Shown: in pieces, positions 18,454 to 26,761 of the stretch
Layout of the letters: the number at the start of each line of letters is the position of its first letter
How positions within the stretch are numbered: the stretch's first letter is position 1
Source of the DNA: DASRAU01 sp035638075
GTDB taxonomy: Bacteria > Acidobacteriota > Polarisedimenticolia > Gp22-AA2
Direction of reading: 5' to 3'
Assembly: GCA_035638075.1 (NCBI GenBank)
Contig: DASRAU010000041.1
Location: 124,001 to 188,000 of the forward strand
Length of the DNA stretch: 64,000 nt
Program-made: the position numbers and the translations under genes
The notes under the pieces: generated by a model
Told to the model about the DNA's origin: nothing
Database searches by the model: none
Seen by the model: the letters and a program-made list of their open reading frames with translations, nothing else

Positions 18454-18631
18454 ATGGGGCGCTCCCCACTCGGTCCCGACGGGCGGTTCGGCTTCTGGGA
18501 AGCCGACATCTGGAGCTCCGAGAATTCGCAGCGCCTCGCCGACCCCTACTCCTTCTTCGAACGTCGTGATGCTCCTCCACCCGCTCGAGGCCATCAAGGT
18601 CTGGCAGGCGGCCGGTCACCCGGTTCCCTGA
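18454..18631 (+). pseudogene. relic of a DUF2585 (UPF0314) membrane protein gene, internally deleted
   Basis: From an ATG at 18454 one frame reads MGRSPLGPDGRFGFW and DIWSSENSQRLADPYSF, which I recognise as the conserved N-terminal block of DUF2585 proteins. At about 18558 the match jumps to another frame reading NVVMLLHPLEAIKVWQ, which matches the family's C-terminal end, followed by a stop at 18631. About 100 residues of membrane segments that should lie between are missing. It is therefore a frame-disrupted, internally deleted remnant. Confidence 0.55.
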
Positions 18632-18644
18632 ACCGCAGGGACTT

Positions 18645-20135
18645 TCAGCGGAACAGCAGGCTCGCCTTGCCGAGCGTCTGGAGCACGCCCCACAGGAACG
18701 GCAGCGCGACCAGCGCCCAGGCGAGGGCGAGGATTGGCTGTCGCCGGCCGGGCGCACCGGCTGGAGCCGGCTCGCCCGTCACGGCCGGCTCGATCGTCAC
18801 GGCAAGCTCGCCCGGATCGGGCCGGCCGGTCCGTTCCGGCCTGCGGACCAGGAGATTGCAGACGAATCCCGCCACCAGCAGGCCTCCCAGCACCCACATC
18901 GTCGTGTTGTAGGCATCGGCCGGTGCGGCCCCGGCATCGATGCGCGCCTGGCGGATGACGTTGACGAGGAGCGGCCCGAGCACCCCGGCGACCGACCAGG
19001 CGGTCAGCAGCCGGCCGTGGATCGCGCCGACGAACTGCGTGCCGAAGAGATCGGCGAGGTAGGCCGGGATGGTCGCAAAGCCGCCGCCGTACATCGTCAG
19101 GATGAGGCAGACGATGGCCACGAAGAGCGTCACGCTCCCCGCCCGGCTGGCGAACGGCAGCGCCGCGTAAAGGACGATGCCGCAGGAGAAGAAGAGACCG
19201 TAGGTGACTCGCCGGCCGATGCGATCGGACAGGCTCGCCCAGCCGATCCGCCCCGCGATGTTGAACAGGGACAAAAGCCCGACGAATCCCGCCGCCGCCG
19301 AGGCCGTCACGCGTCCCTTGAAGACCTCCTGGATCATCGGCGACGCCTGCTCGAGGAGCCCGATTCCGGCGCTGACGTTGGCGCACAGGACGATCCAGAG
19401 GAAGCCGAACGACGGCGTCCTCCAGGCCTCGCTCACGTGCACGCCCGGCCAGGCGCGTCCGGCGCCCGCGGAGAATCCCGGCGGCCGGTACCCGGGGGGC
19501 GGCAGCCGGTAGCCGAGGGCGCCGCAGGCCATCGCGACGAAATAGAGGAGTCCCATGGCGACGAAGGTCTGCCAGACCCCGGGGGACGCCGGCCCGGCGA
19601 ACCGGCGCATCAGGAGATCCGCCAGCGGCGCGCCGATGAGGGCGCCGCCGCCGAAACCCATGATCGCCATGCCGGTGGCGAGGCCGCGGCGGTCGGGGAA
19701 CCACTTCAGGAGCGTCGAGACCGGCGAGATGTAGCCGAGCCCCAGGCCGCAGCCGCCGATGAGACCGTTGCCGAGATAGACGAGCCAGAGCCGGTGCGTG
19801 GCGACCCCGAGGGCGGCCACGAGGTAGCCGCCCCCCCAGCAGCAGGCGGCGGCCAGTCCCGCCTTGCGCGGACCGGCCGTCTCCACCCAGCGGCCGAACA
19901 GCGCCGCCGACAGCCCCAGCACGACGATGAAGACGGTGAAGACCAGAGCGATCTGCGTCTGCGACCAGTCCCCCGGGGCCGGTGCGGTCACGCCGAGGAG
20001 GCGCGTCAGCGGCAGCTTGAAGACGCTGTAGGCGTACGCCTGCCCGATCGACAGGTGCACCGCCAGGGCGGCGGGTGGCACGAGCCAGCGGTTGAAGCCG
20101 GGGCCGGCGACGATCGCGTCACGGTCGAGGCGCAC
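18645..20135 (-). CDS. MFS transporter, OFA (oxalate/formate antiporter-like) family
   Basis: 496 residues from a GTG at 20135 (AGGA about 10 nt upstream); the open frame runs far into the opposite gene and cannot all be coding. About 12 membrane helices are predicted by eye. Features of the OFA group include the N-terminal AVHLSIGQAYAYSVFKLPL helix, GYISPVSTLLKWFPDRRGLATG and SLFNIAGRIGWASLSDRIGRR, the last resembling the MFS loop motif. It probably exchanges a small carboxylate across the inner membrane. The divergent neighbour starts 105 bp away. The substrate cannot be told. Confidence 0.88.
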   Translation of the reverse strand: MRLDRDAIVAGPGFNRWLVPPAALAVHLSIGQAYAYSVFKLPLTRLLGVTAPAPGDWSQTQIALVFTVFIVVLGLSAALFGRWVETAGPRKAGLAAACCWGGGYLVAALGVATHRLWLVYLGNGLIGGCGLGLGYISPVSTLLKWFPDRRGLATGMAIMGFGGGALIGAPLADLLMRRFAGPASPGVWQTFVAMGLLYFVAMACGALGYRLPPPGYRPPGFSAGAGRAWPGVHVSEAWRTPSFGFLWIVLCANVSAGIGLLEQASPMIQEVFKGRVTASAAAGFVGLLSLFNIAGRIGWASLSDRIGRRVTYGLFFSCGIVLYAALPFASRAGSVTLFVAIVCLILTMYGGGFATIPAYLADLFGTQFVGAIHGRLLTAWSVAGVLGPLLVNVIRQARIDAGAAPADAYNTTMWVLGGLLVAGFVCNLLVRRPERTGRPDPGELAVTIEPAVTGEPAPAGAPGRRQPILALAWALVALPFLWGVLQTLGKASLLFR

Positions 20136-20240
20136 GAGCCGCGATCCTAAACAAATCGCCGGCCCGCGTGTCGCAGTTCCGCTCCGGATTGCGTGTACGG
20201 AGACGAGCGGGCCCTTCCGGCCCCTCGAAGGGGGCGGATC

Positions 20241-23219
20241 ATGCTGAAGAGGGGCTTGTCGGCGGTGCTTGTGACTCTGGCGATGGCGGGGGGAGCGTCC
20301 CCGCTCCTGCTCGCTCAGGACGGGACCATCAAGGTGCGGATCAAGGAGGCCGTCGCCTTCAAGAAGGACAACGACGACATCTTCAATCCACCCCAGGACT
20401 TCTACGCCATCAACAGCATCGATCTCGGTCCCCCCTTGTTCACCCCGGAGATCGGCGGGCGTGACCATGCCGCCTGGAGCGATCAGATCAACAGCAAGCT
20501 GGTGCCGGGGCGCAACCAGCGCTTTTTCGATCTGTACTTCGAACTGTGGGACAAGGACGACTGCTGCTTCGGCAACGTGGACGACGGCTTCGACATCAGC
20601 CCGCAGAGCGGCCCACCCGGGCCGCTCGCGCCCGGAGGCGTGTTCGTCCCCGGCATTCCGACCGGGAGCAACCCCCACGTCACCTACGACGTCTGCACCG
20701 GGAAGCTTTCCGTGAACGGCGTCAACGGCTCGAGCATCATCCCCATCGGCAGCAACGCCGCCGAGGTGAACGGCGTCAACACCGCCCCGGGCACCCAGGA
20801 CAACTGGGGCGCCCTGCGCTTCGAGGTGGAGCGCGTGCCCGCGAACTGGCTGCCCGACGACGTGGCGATCGACGACGTGCAGATCGTCCAGTCGGTGTAC
20901 GGCGCCACCCACGCGGTCGCGGACAAGGCGACCTCCCTCATCGTGACCATCGCCAGCACGCATCCCTTCCCGATCACCGCGCCGGTGCACGGCCAGATGT
21001 CCGACGGGATCACGACCGTGGTGGAGACCCGCACCGTGACCCTGGCCGGCGGATCGGTCGCGACCCCCGGGATCACGCTCGTCAGCCTGTTCGACGGCAG
21101 CAGCGCGCAGCCCTACCGGCCGCAGAAGATCCAGGGTGTCGGAACCGGCAAGGTGACCGGCTCGGCCTCGGTGGACTACGCCGAGGCGACCTCCCCCAAC
21201 GCACCGATCCAGCTCATGGACTGCGGCAACCTCAACAACATCGGCCAGGCGACCGACCTGCCGCTGGTCAAGACGTTCGACGGCATCACGCTGTTCGAGC
21301 GCTTCGACTACGAAGAGGACCAGTCGTTCATGACGTCGCCGCAGCTCCAGGCGATGTACGACCGCGAGGAGAACTACCGGCTGGCCTCGTGGCCGCTGGC
21401 CACGGTCAACAGCTCGAAGACCTTCAACGAGACCTTCTTCGATCACGGCTCGGACTGCGTCCTGTGCTTCGAGCCCTTCAACACGCTGGTGCACTACAAC
21501 TCGGCGGCGGCGCAGGCCGGCCTCGACCGCATGGTCCTGTCGGTGCGCAAGGGATGGTTCGCCGACAACGCGTTCCGGCACCAGTTCATCGGCGGCGGGT
21601 CGATCGGCTATTCGCTCGGCTGGTTCGCGCCGCGCGCCGTCCTGGCGGAGGACGGCTACTACGGCACCGCGACGCACGAGCTGGGGCACAGCTACAACCT
21701 CAGCCAGCACCCGTGCAGCAACCAGAGCCCGCCGTTCGGGCCCGGCTGCGCCGATGAGTACACCCATCCGGCCATCGACGGCCGCCCTTACGAGGCCCTC
21801 GGGTTCGACGTCTCCGGCCTCATCTACCCGAACGGCCTCCACGTGTTCCCCAATCCGCCCTACGGCAATCTCAACTGCCCGACCACGCCGCCGCAGTCGC
21901 GCGACATCTGCGCCCCGAACTTCATGGACCAGACGTCGGGAACGAGGTACGAGAACTGGGTCGACGGCTTCACCTACGAGTACCTGATGACCACCGCCAT
22001 CCCGCACCTCGATCCCTTCGTGATCAACCTCAGCGGCCTGGTGCGCTTCCCGAACGGCCAGGCGGGCGGCACCACCCCGCCGGCGCTCGAAGGGATGTTC
22101 TCGATGGCCGGCTACCAGTTCATGGGGAACCAGGACATGCCGGACGCGCCGCTCAGCGGCGGCGGCGAGACCTTCAGCGGCGTCGGCCCGTTCCGGATCC
22201 GCTTCGTGACGCCGACGGGGGTGCGCGACTACCGCTTCCAGCCTCGCTTCTTCGACGACCCGTCGCGACCCGATCTGCTGGGCGGGTTCTCCATCAACCT
22301 GCCCTGGGAGCCGGGGGCGGTGCGGATCCAGCTCATCGGTCCGTCCGACCCGCTCAACACGAGCTGCTGGAACCGCCTGTGCCCGGGGGACGGCGTCATC
22401 CTGGACGAGCGCCTGGTCACCGCCGCGCCGCCGTCGGCGTCGGACCTGCGCGCCGGCCGCGACGCCTCGGCGCCTCCGACGCCGGCGGGGGGCGTGCCTG
22501 CGACCCCGATCATCGGGCCGGGACACGAGGCCGTCGTGGACTGGAGCGCCTCGGATCCCGACTCGCCGTCGCTGCGCGCCACCCTCATGGTCCTCCCGCC
22601 CGGCGGGACGGCTTCCGGAGGGACGGGCGGCGCGCAGACGCCGATGGCGATCGACTTCGCCGGCGGGACGTTCCGCATCCCCCAGGAGCGGCTGGCCGAC
22701 GCGCCGGGGATCTACACCGGCCGGGTCCTGGTCTCGGACGGTGTGAACACGCGGGAGGCCTGGAACGGGGCGCTCTTCAACGTCTGCAACCTGTCCAATG
22801 GCGGCGTCGAGCTGTGCAACGGCATCGACGACGACTGCAACGGCACCGTGGACGACGCGCTGCACCCCGGATCGGAGCAGGTGGCGCTGAACCCGCAGCC
22901 CTTCCCGCCGGCGCCCGGCGTGACCATGCAGTGGACCGCCGATGCGTCGGCGCAGAGCTACGACGTGGTGTACGGCGACCTTAGCAGCCTGCGCAGCAGC
23001 GGCGGAAACTTCACCGGAGCCGTGCTGGGCTGTCTCGCCGACAACCTGGCGGCGACCTCGTTCGGCCCGCTTCCGGACCCCCCGGTCGGGCGCGCCTACT
23101 GGTTCGAGCTGCGGGGGAACAACTGCTCCGGCCCCGGGACCTGGGACTCCGGCGGACCGGCGCAGGTCGGCTCGCGCGACGCGGAGATCAATGCCTCGCC
23201 GGCCGCCTGTCGTCCCTGA
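20241..23219 (+). CDS. large secreted protein with HExxH metalloprotease-like motif
   Basis: 992 residues from the ATG at 20241 (GGGGG upstream; signal peptide MLKRGLSAVLVTLAMAGGAS). The N-terminal part has many DxDD loops. The putative zinc site is HELGHSYNLSQH (H479, E480, H483, H490), one residue longer than the metzincin spacing HExxHxxGxxH. The surrounding region (GYYGTATHELGH) supports a secreted protease. Near the C-terminus come a single MopE motif (CNGIDDDCNGTVDD) and then the shared C-terminal domain (22914-23219). I do not recognise the family of the remaining sequence. Peptidase activity is likely but not certain. Confidence 0.7.
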   Translation: MLKRGLSAVLVTLAMAGGASPLLLAQDGTIKVRIKEAVAFKKDNDDIFNPPQDFYAINSIDLGPPLFTPEIGGRDHAAWSDQINSKLVPGRNQRFFDLYFELWDKDDCCFGNVDDGFDISPQSGPPGPLAPGGVFVPGIPTGSNPHVTYDVCTGKLSVNGVNGSSIIPIGSNAAEVNGVNTAPGTQDNWGALRFEVERVPANWLPDDVAIDDVQIVQSVYGATHAVADKATSLIVTIASTHPFPITAPVHGQMSDGITTVVETRTVTLAGGSVATPGITLVSLFDGSSAQPYRPQKIQGVGTGKVTGSASVDYAEATSPNAPIQLMDCGNLNNIGQATDLPLVKTFDGITLFERFDYEEDQSFMTSPQLQAMYDREENYRLASWPLATVNSSKTFNETFFDHGSDCVLCFEPFNTLVHYNSAAAQAGLDRMVLSVRKGWFADNAFRHQFIGGGSIGYSLGWFAPRAVLAEDGYYGTATHELGHSYNLSQHPCSNQSPPFGPGCADEYTHPAIDGRPYEALGFDVSGLIYPNGLHVFPNPPYGNLNCPTTPPQSRDICAPNFMDQTSGTRYENWVDGFTYEYLMTTAIPHLDPFVINLSGLVRFPNGQAGGTTPPALEGMFSMAGYQFMGNQDMPDAPLSGGGETFSGVGPFRIRFVTPTGVRDYRFQPRFFDDPSRPDLLGGFSINLPWEPGAVRIQLIGPSDPLNTSCWNRLCPGDGVILDERLVTAAPPSASDLRAGRDASAPPTPAGGVPATPIIGPGHEAVVDWSASDPDSPSLRATLMVLPPGGTASGGTGGAQTPMAIDFAGGTFRIPQERLADAPGIYTGRVLVSDGVNTREAWNGALFNVCNLSNGGVELCNGIDDDCNGTVDDALHPGSEQVALNPQPFPPAPGVTMQWTADASAQSYDVVYGDLSSLRSSGGNFTGAVLGCLADNLAATSFGPLPDPPVGRAYWFELRGNNCSGPGTWDSGGPAQVGSRDAEINASPAACRP
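22914..23219 (+). other. shared C-terminal domain, copy D (HExxH protein)
   Basis: The final 101 residues show the same order: MQWTADASAQSYDVVYGD, a middle Cys, PDPPVGRAYWFELRGNNC, then a conserved end AACRP before the stop. It directly follows a MopE motif. Confidence 0.6.
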
Positions 23220-23263
23220 GCCACGGACGCGCCGGCCGCGGTCCGGCGCCGCGAAGACGGCAA

Positions 23264-23306
23264 CGCGTCGCGGACGATCGGTTCACGCCCGATCGCCCGC
23301 GACGCG
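23264..23306. terminator. long hairpin between convergent genes
   Basis: An 18-bp inverted repeat with a single mismatch (23264-23281 with 23289-23306) and a 7-nt loop lies between two converging genes. Each gene would transcribe the same stem, so it could stop both. No U-run is present on either side. Confidence 0.4.
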
Positions 23307-23347
23307 CTCCGTGCTGCGGCGAGGTCTTCAGGCCCGCGGGAAGAGCG

Positions 23348-24820
23348 TCAGGGCTGCGGCGCGCTCGCGGGGACGAGCTGCGCGTGGGCCAGGAAGTCGG
23401 CGACCAGCTCCTCGCCGGCATCGACCTGGTCGATCGGGACGACGATGCGCACCTCGTGCAGGTCGTGCGCCTCGGCGTCGTCCACGAAGTAGGAGACCAG
23501 CGCCAGCTCCTCGCCGCTCTTCGTCTTGATGCCGCCGGCGTGGCGGAAGCCGTGATAGGGCGGGGGAACCTTCTCGTCGTCGAGGATGGTCCGGGTCGTG
23601 TTGCTCTTCATCGACTCGACCCAGGCGTTCCGGAACTCATGGGTCTCGTCCAGGACCCCGCGCGGGTAGCCGAAGACCATGAGCATGGCGCCGCTGCGGT
23701 CGTCGGTCCACTGCGCGCGCGCATCGGGGTCCTGCTTGTAGGCGCGCCACTCGGAACGGGTGTGGCTCCCCTTCCAGTCACCGCCGGCCGGGGCCTCGAG
23801 GTCGTGATCGAGCCGCGGCCGGGCGGACGCCGCCAGCGGCACCGCGCCTGCCAGCAGCAGCAGGGACGCGGCGGACCCGGCCATTCCCCAGCGCATCGCC
23901 CGCTCCCGGCGGCCTTCCTGCTCGGGGATGGAGCGCTTGCCGAGCACGCGCACCACGTTGAGCGCCTGCAGCTTCACGAGGGCGACGAGGAACGCCATGA
24001 TCACCATGCCGCCGATCATCCCGCCGCCGTTGGCGCCGAGCATCATGGCCACGCCGACGAGGAAGAGCATCGACTCGCCGAACACGGCCAGGGTGCCGAG
24101 GCCGGGATGGCCGAGATAGAACAGGCCCGCTCCCGGGAAACCGAGGGACAGCAGGGAGGCGGTCTTCGTCGAGCGGAAGCGCGTCTTGCAGCCGGCGCAG
24201 CTCTCGGGCGCCGGGACCGTGGCGCCGCCGCAGCGCGGGCAGTGCCACTGCGGAGCCGCCTGCGCGTGCGCGGCCCCTTCGACGGCCAGCTTCGGCTGCA
24301 GGCGCGGCAACAGGAGTTTGACGAGCTTGCGATCGCCGCCGGTTCGCAGGCGCCAGCCCTGCTTCTTCCCCTGGGCCGGGATCGCGGTCAGCTTCCCGAA
24401 GCTCTGCTTGAGGCCTTTCAGATTCCGATAGGCGTACACGCGGAGGCGGGTCCCCGGGCCTTTGGCGCGGAAGTTCAGGAGCGCCTCGATGATGCGCTGG
24501 TCGGTGATCACCAGGATGACCTGGTGATAGGCGTACACGAAGTGCCCGAGCCCGACATGATCGAGCCCGCCCGGCACCTGCTGGGCGTACACGACGTGCA
24601 GGACGTGCTCGTCGGCCTGCAGCAGCCGCTTCACCATCGGGCGCACGGCGTTCCACTGCTCGCGGCGCTTGCGCTGGACGCGCGCGCTCAGGAACTTCGA
24701 CGCCCCCGGGAAGAGATCGTCGGGCGACGACTTGCCGGCCTGCTCCACGAGCGGCCGATCCCCGAGCGGTCCGAGGAACTCCGGTTCGATGCGATGGTCC
24801 TGACCGGCGCGCGTCTCCAT
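23348..24820 (-). CDS. membrane protein with PH-like domain and zinc ribbon
   Basis: 490 residues from the ATG at 24820, which follows GGAGGGGGG. An N-terminal part (about 60-190), with VILVITDQRIIEALL and VYAYRNLKGL, resembles a bacterial PH-like domain. A zinc ribbon CPRCGG...CAGCKTRF follows (about 210-230), then hydrophobic segments (about 245-320 and 350-375) and a soluble C-terminal domain of about 120 residues. The order suggests an inner-membrane protein with cytosolic sensor modules. No enzyme motif was found and the role is unknown. It diverges from the acyltransferase gene with only 47 bp between starts. Confidence 0.7.
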   Translation of the reverse strand: METRAGQDHRIEPEFLGPLGDRPLVEQAGKSSPDDLFPGASKFLSARVQRKRREQWNAVRPMVKRLLQADEHVLHVVYAQQVPGGLDHVGLGHFVYAYHQVILVITDQRIIEALLNFRAKGPGTRLRVYAYRNLKGLKQSFGKLTAIPAQGKKQGWRLRTGGDRKLVKLLLPRLQPKLAVEGAAHAQAAPQWHCPRCGGATVPAPESCAGCKTRFRSTKTASLLSLGFPGAGLFYLGHPGLGTLAVFGESMLFLVGVAMMLGANGGGMIGGMVIMAFLVALVKLQALNVVRVLGKRSIPEQEGRRERAMRWGMAGSAASLLLLAGAVPLAASARPRLDHDLEAPAGGDWKGSHTRSEWRAYKQDPDARAQWTDDRSGAMLMVFGYPRGVLDETHEFRNAWVESMKSNTTRTILDDEKVPPPYHGFRHAGGIKTKSGEELALVSYFVDDAEAHDLHEVRIVVPIDQVDAGEELVADFLAHAQLVPASAPQP

Positions 24821-24867
24821 GGATGGTCCCCCCCTCCACCAAGGTAGGCGGCGGGGAGGACGTGTCA

Positions 24868-25923
24868 ATGAGTCATAAAATGACACCCTCCGCGGCGGCC
24901 GTTCGGCCGCGGATCCGCGGCGTGAGTACGATTTCGTCCGGACCGGCGGCCCTTTCCGGATCCTCCTCCCGGCCCGGCCCGGCCGCGGCGGGCGCCCCAT
25001 CGCCGCACGCCCCCGAGCGCGGCTGGTCGTGGCGGCTGCTGCGCTCGTTCCACGTCACCGGCATCTTCTGGTACCGCTTTCACGGCTTCGTGATCCGCGC
25101 CACCCCGGAGCCGCTCCTGGAGGCGGTCGCCACCTTCTTCGCCATCTTCTTTTATGTGTGCCTGCGGCGCATCGGCGCCGCCATCGCCGCCAACCTCGAA
25201 GCGGCCCTCGGACCCTGCGGTTTCGTCGAGCGCCAGCGCCGCATCTTCCGGACCATCTGGTCGTTCGGCTGGTGCATGAACGAGCGGACCGAGCGGCTGA
25301 CGACCGACCGGCCGTTCCGCATCGAGACCGAGGGGATCGAAATCTGGAACGAGCTGACCCGCGGCGGGCGCGGCCTCGTGCTGGTGACCGCGCACGTGGG
25401 GAACTACGAGGTCGGCTCGATGATGCCGGCACAGGTCGAGCAAAGGCAGGTGCACCTGGTGCGCGAGCCGGAGCCCGAAGCGGCGACGCAGGCGTACGTC
25501 CAGGGCGTGATCACCCGCTTCTCGCAGGAGGGATTCCAGGAGCACTTCCAGACCGACGACCCGTCGCTCGGGGTGGCGCTCTACGCAGCGCTGCGGCGCG
25601 GCGAGATCGTCGCCATCCAGGGGGACCGGCCGCGCGCCGGCGCCGAGGCGGTGGACGCGACCCTCTTCGGCAAGCCTTTCGCGCTGCCGCCCGGGCCCGC
25701 TGCGCTGGCGCGCGCCGCCTCCGTGCCGATGCTGCCGGTCTTCGTCTTCCGCGAGGGGCGCCGGCATTACCGGGTCGTCTTCCGTCCGCCCATCGCGGTG
25801 CCGCGGACGCCCGACCGCCGCGCCGACGTCGCCTCGGCCGTCAGGCAGCTCGCCGCCGAGATCGAAGGCGCGATCCGCCGCGCCCCCGATCAGTGGTTCT
25901 GCTTCAGGTCGTTGTGGCCGTGA
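24868..25923 (+). CDS. LpxL/HtrB-like lysophospholipid acyltransferase
   Basis: 351 residues from the ATG at 24868, chosen for its GGGGAGGA site. The central region carries TAHVGNYEVG, the H-x4-E motif of the lipid A late acyltransferase group (His and Glu are catalytic in relatives). Later come EIVAIQGDRPRAG and a C-terminal RAPDQWFCFRSLWP that matches the usual P-x-Q/W end. A hydrophobic segment (VATFFAIFFYVCLRRIG) anchors it to the inner membrane. It probably transfers an acyl chain from ACP or CoA to a lipid precursor. Its stop overlaps the stop of the convergent hotdog gene by 20 bp, so it may supply or use the acyl cassette next to it. Confidence 0.88.
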   Translation: MSHKMTPSAAAVRPRIRGVSTISSGPAALSGSSSRPGPAAAGAPSPHAPERGWSWRLLRSFHVTGIFWYRFHGFVIRATPEPLLEAVATFFAIFFYVCLRRIGAAIAANLEAALGPCGFVERQRRIFRTIWSFGWCMNERTERLTTDRPFRIETEGIEIWNELTRGGRGLVLVTAHVGNYEVGSMMPAQVEQRQVHLVREPEPEAATQAYVQGVITRFSQEGFQEHFQTDDPSLGVALYAALRRGEIVAIQGDRPRAGAEAVDATLFGKPFALPPGPAALARAASVPMLPVFVFREGRRHYRVVFRPPIAVPRTPDRRADVASAVRQLAAEIEGAIRRAPDQWFCFRSLWP

Positions 25924-26761
25924 GCCACGTGCTGACGCGCCCGGCCGCAAGCGTCCCGCCGTCGCAGCGCACCTCGAACTCGTAGGACGTCAGCGCCCCG
26001 GCGACGCCGACGAGGCTTACCTTCGCGGTGCACACGGCCGCCGCGGGAAGCGTCGCGCGCGCGAAGCGGACGTCGCGGGCCCCGACGAGGTAACCGAGGC
26101 GCGGCCCGGCTTCCGTTGCGATCCCCGGCTCCATCCCTCCGGCGGTCCGCGCGCGCCGGCGGGCCTCGAACACTCCCGCCGTCTGCGCCGCCATCTCGAT
26201 CGCCACGAGGGCCGGCGCCTCTTCGCCCACCGTCAGGCCATGCGCATCCGGAACGCGCGCGGCGCAGACGATGCCGTCAGTGGCTTCGGAGTGGATCGAC
26301 TCGATGAAGCAGGCGGCCGATCCGTGCGGCAGGAGCGTCGCGGGCGCCACGCTCTCCGGGTGCGTGGCCGCCGGCGCGATGGGTCCCACGGGACGGAACG
26401 GATGCCCGGCGGTCAGCGAATCGCGCGGCGGCACCTGACCGGATTGTGCCACCGGCGCCTGTCCGAGCCGGAGGATGGCCTCGGCGACGCGCTCGTCCCC
26501 GCGGCGGACGGCGAGCGCGGCACGGTCCGGCTGATCGCCTGTGCGCCGGTGAACCTCCAGCCGCTCACCGGGCAGGACCAGCCGGCGGAAGCGGAGCATG
26601 TCGATGCCGATGAGCGCCCCGGCCACGCCGGACGGATCGGCGCGCAGCGCCAGGTGCAGCAGGACGATTCCCGGGAGGATCGGACGTCCCGGGAAGTGCC
26701 CTGCGAAAAGCGGTCCGGACTCGGGAATCGCGAGCGGCGTGACCGCGGCCGGCGGATTCAT
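25904..26761 (-). CDS. double-hotdog acyl-ACP dehydratase (FabZ-like plus ApeP-like)
   Basis: 285 residues in two hotdog folds. The first has FAGHFPGRPILPGIVLLHLAL (H22 is the probable catalytic His of the FabA/FabZ-type loop, HFPGxPxxPG). The second, from about residue 140, has VGEEAPALVAIEMAAQTAGVF and GYLVGARDVRFARATLP, which matches ApeP-like beta-hydroxyacyl-ACP dehydratases. Its ATG overlaps the methyltransferase stop as ATGA, so translation is coupled. It probably dehydrates or hydrolyses acyl groups on the ACP encoded upstream. Fusing two hotdog units, one from each subfamily, is uncommon. Confidence 0.82.
   Translation of the reverse strand: MNPPAAVTPLAIPESGPLFAGHFPGRPILPGIVLLHLALRADPSGVAGALIGIDMLRFRRLVLPGERLEVHRRTGDQPDRAALAVRRGDERVAEAILRLGQAPVAQSGQVPPRDSLTAGHPFRPVGPIAPAATHPESVAPATLLPHGSAACFIESIHSEATDGIVCAARVPDAHGLTVGEEAPALVAIEMAAQTAGVFEARRRARTAGGMEPGIATEAGPRLGYLVGARDVRFARATLPAAAVCTAKVSLVGVAGALTSYEFEVRCDGGTLAAGRVSTWLTATTT

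Noticed and set aside
20136..22865. extension of the MFS frame into the opposite gene
   Set aside because: The sequence before the GTG at 20135 is antisense to the HExxH gene and lacks membrane or signal features.
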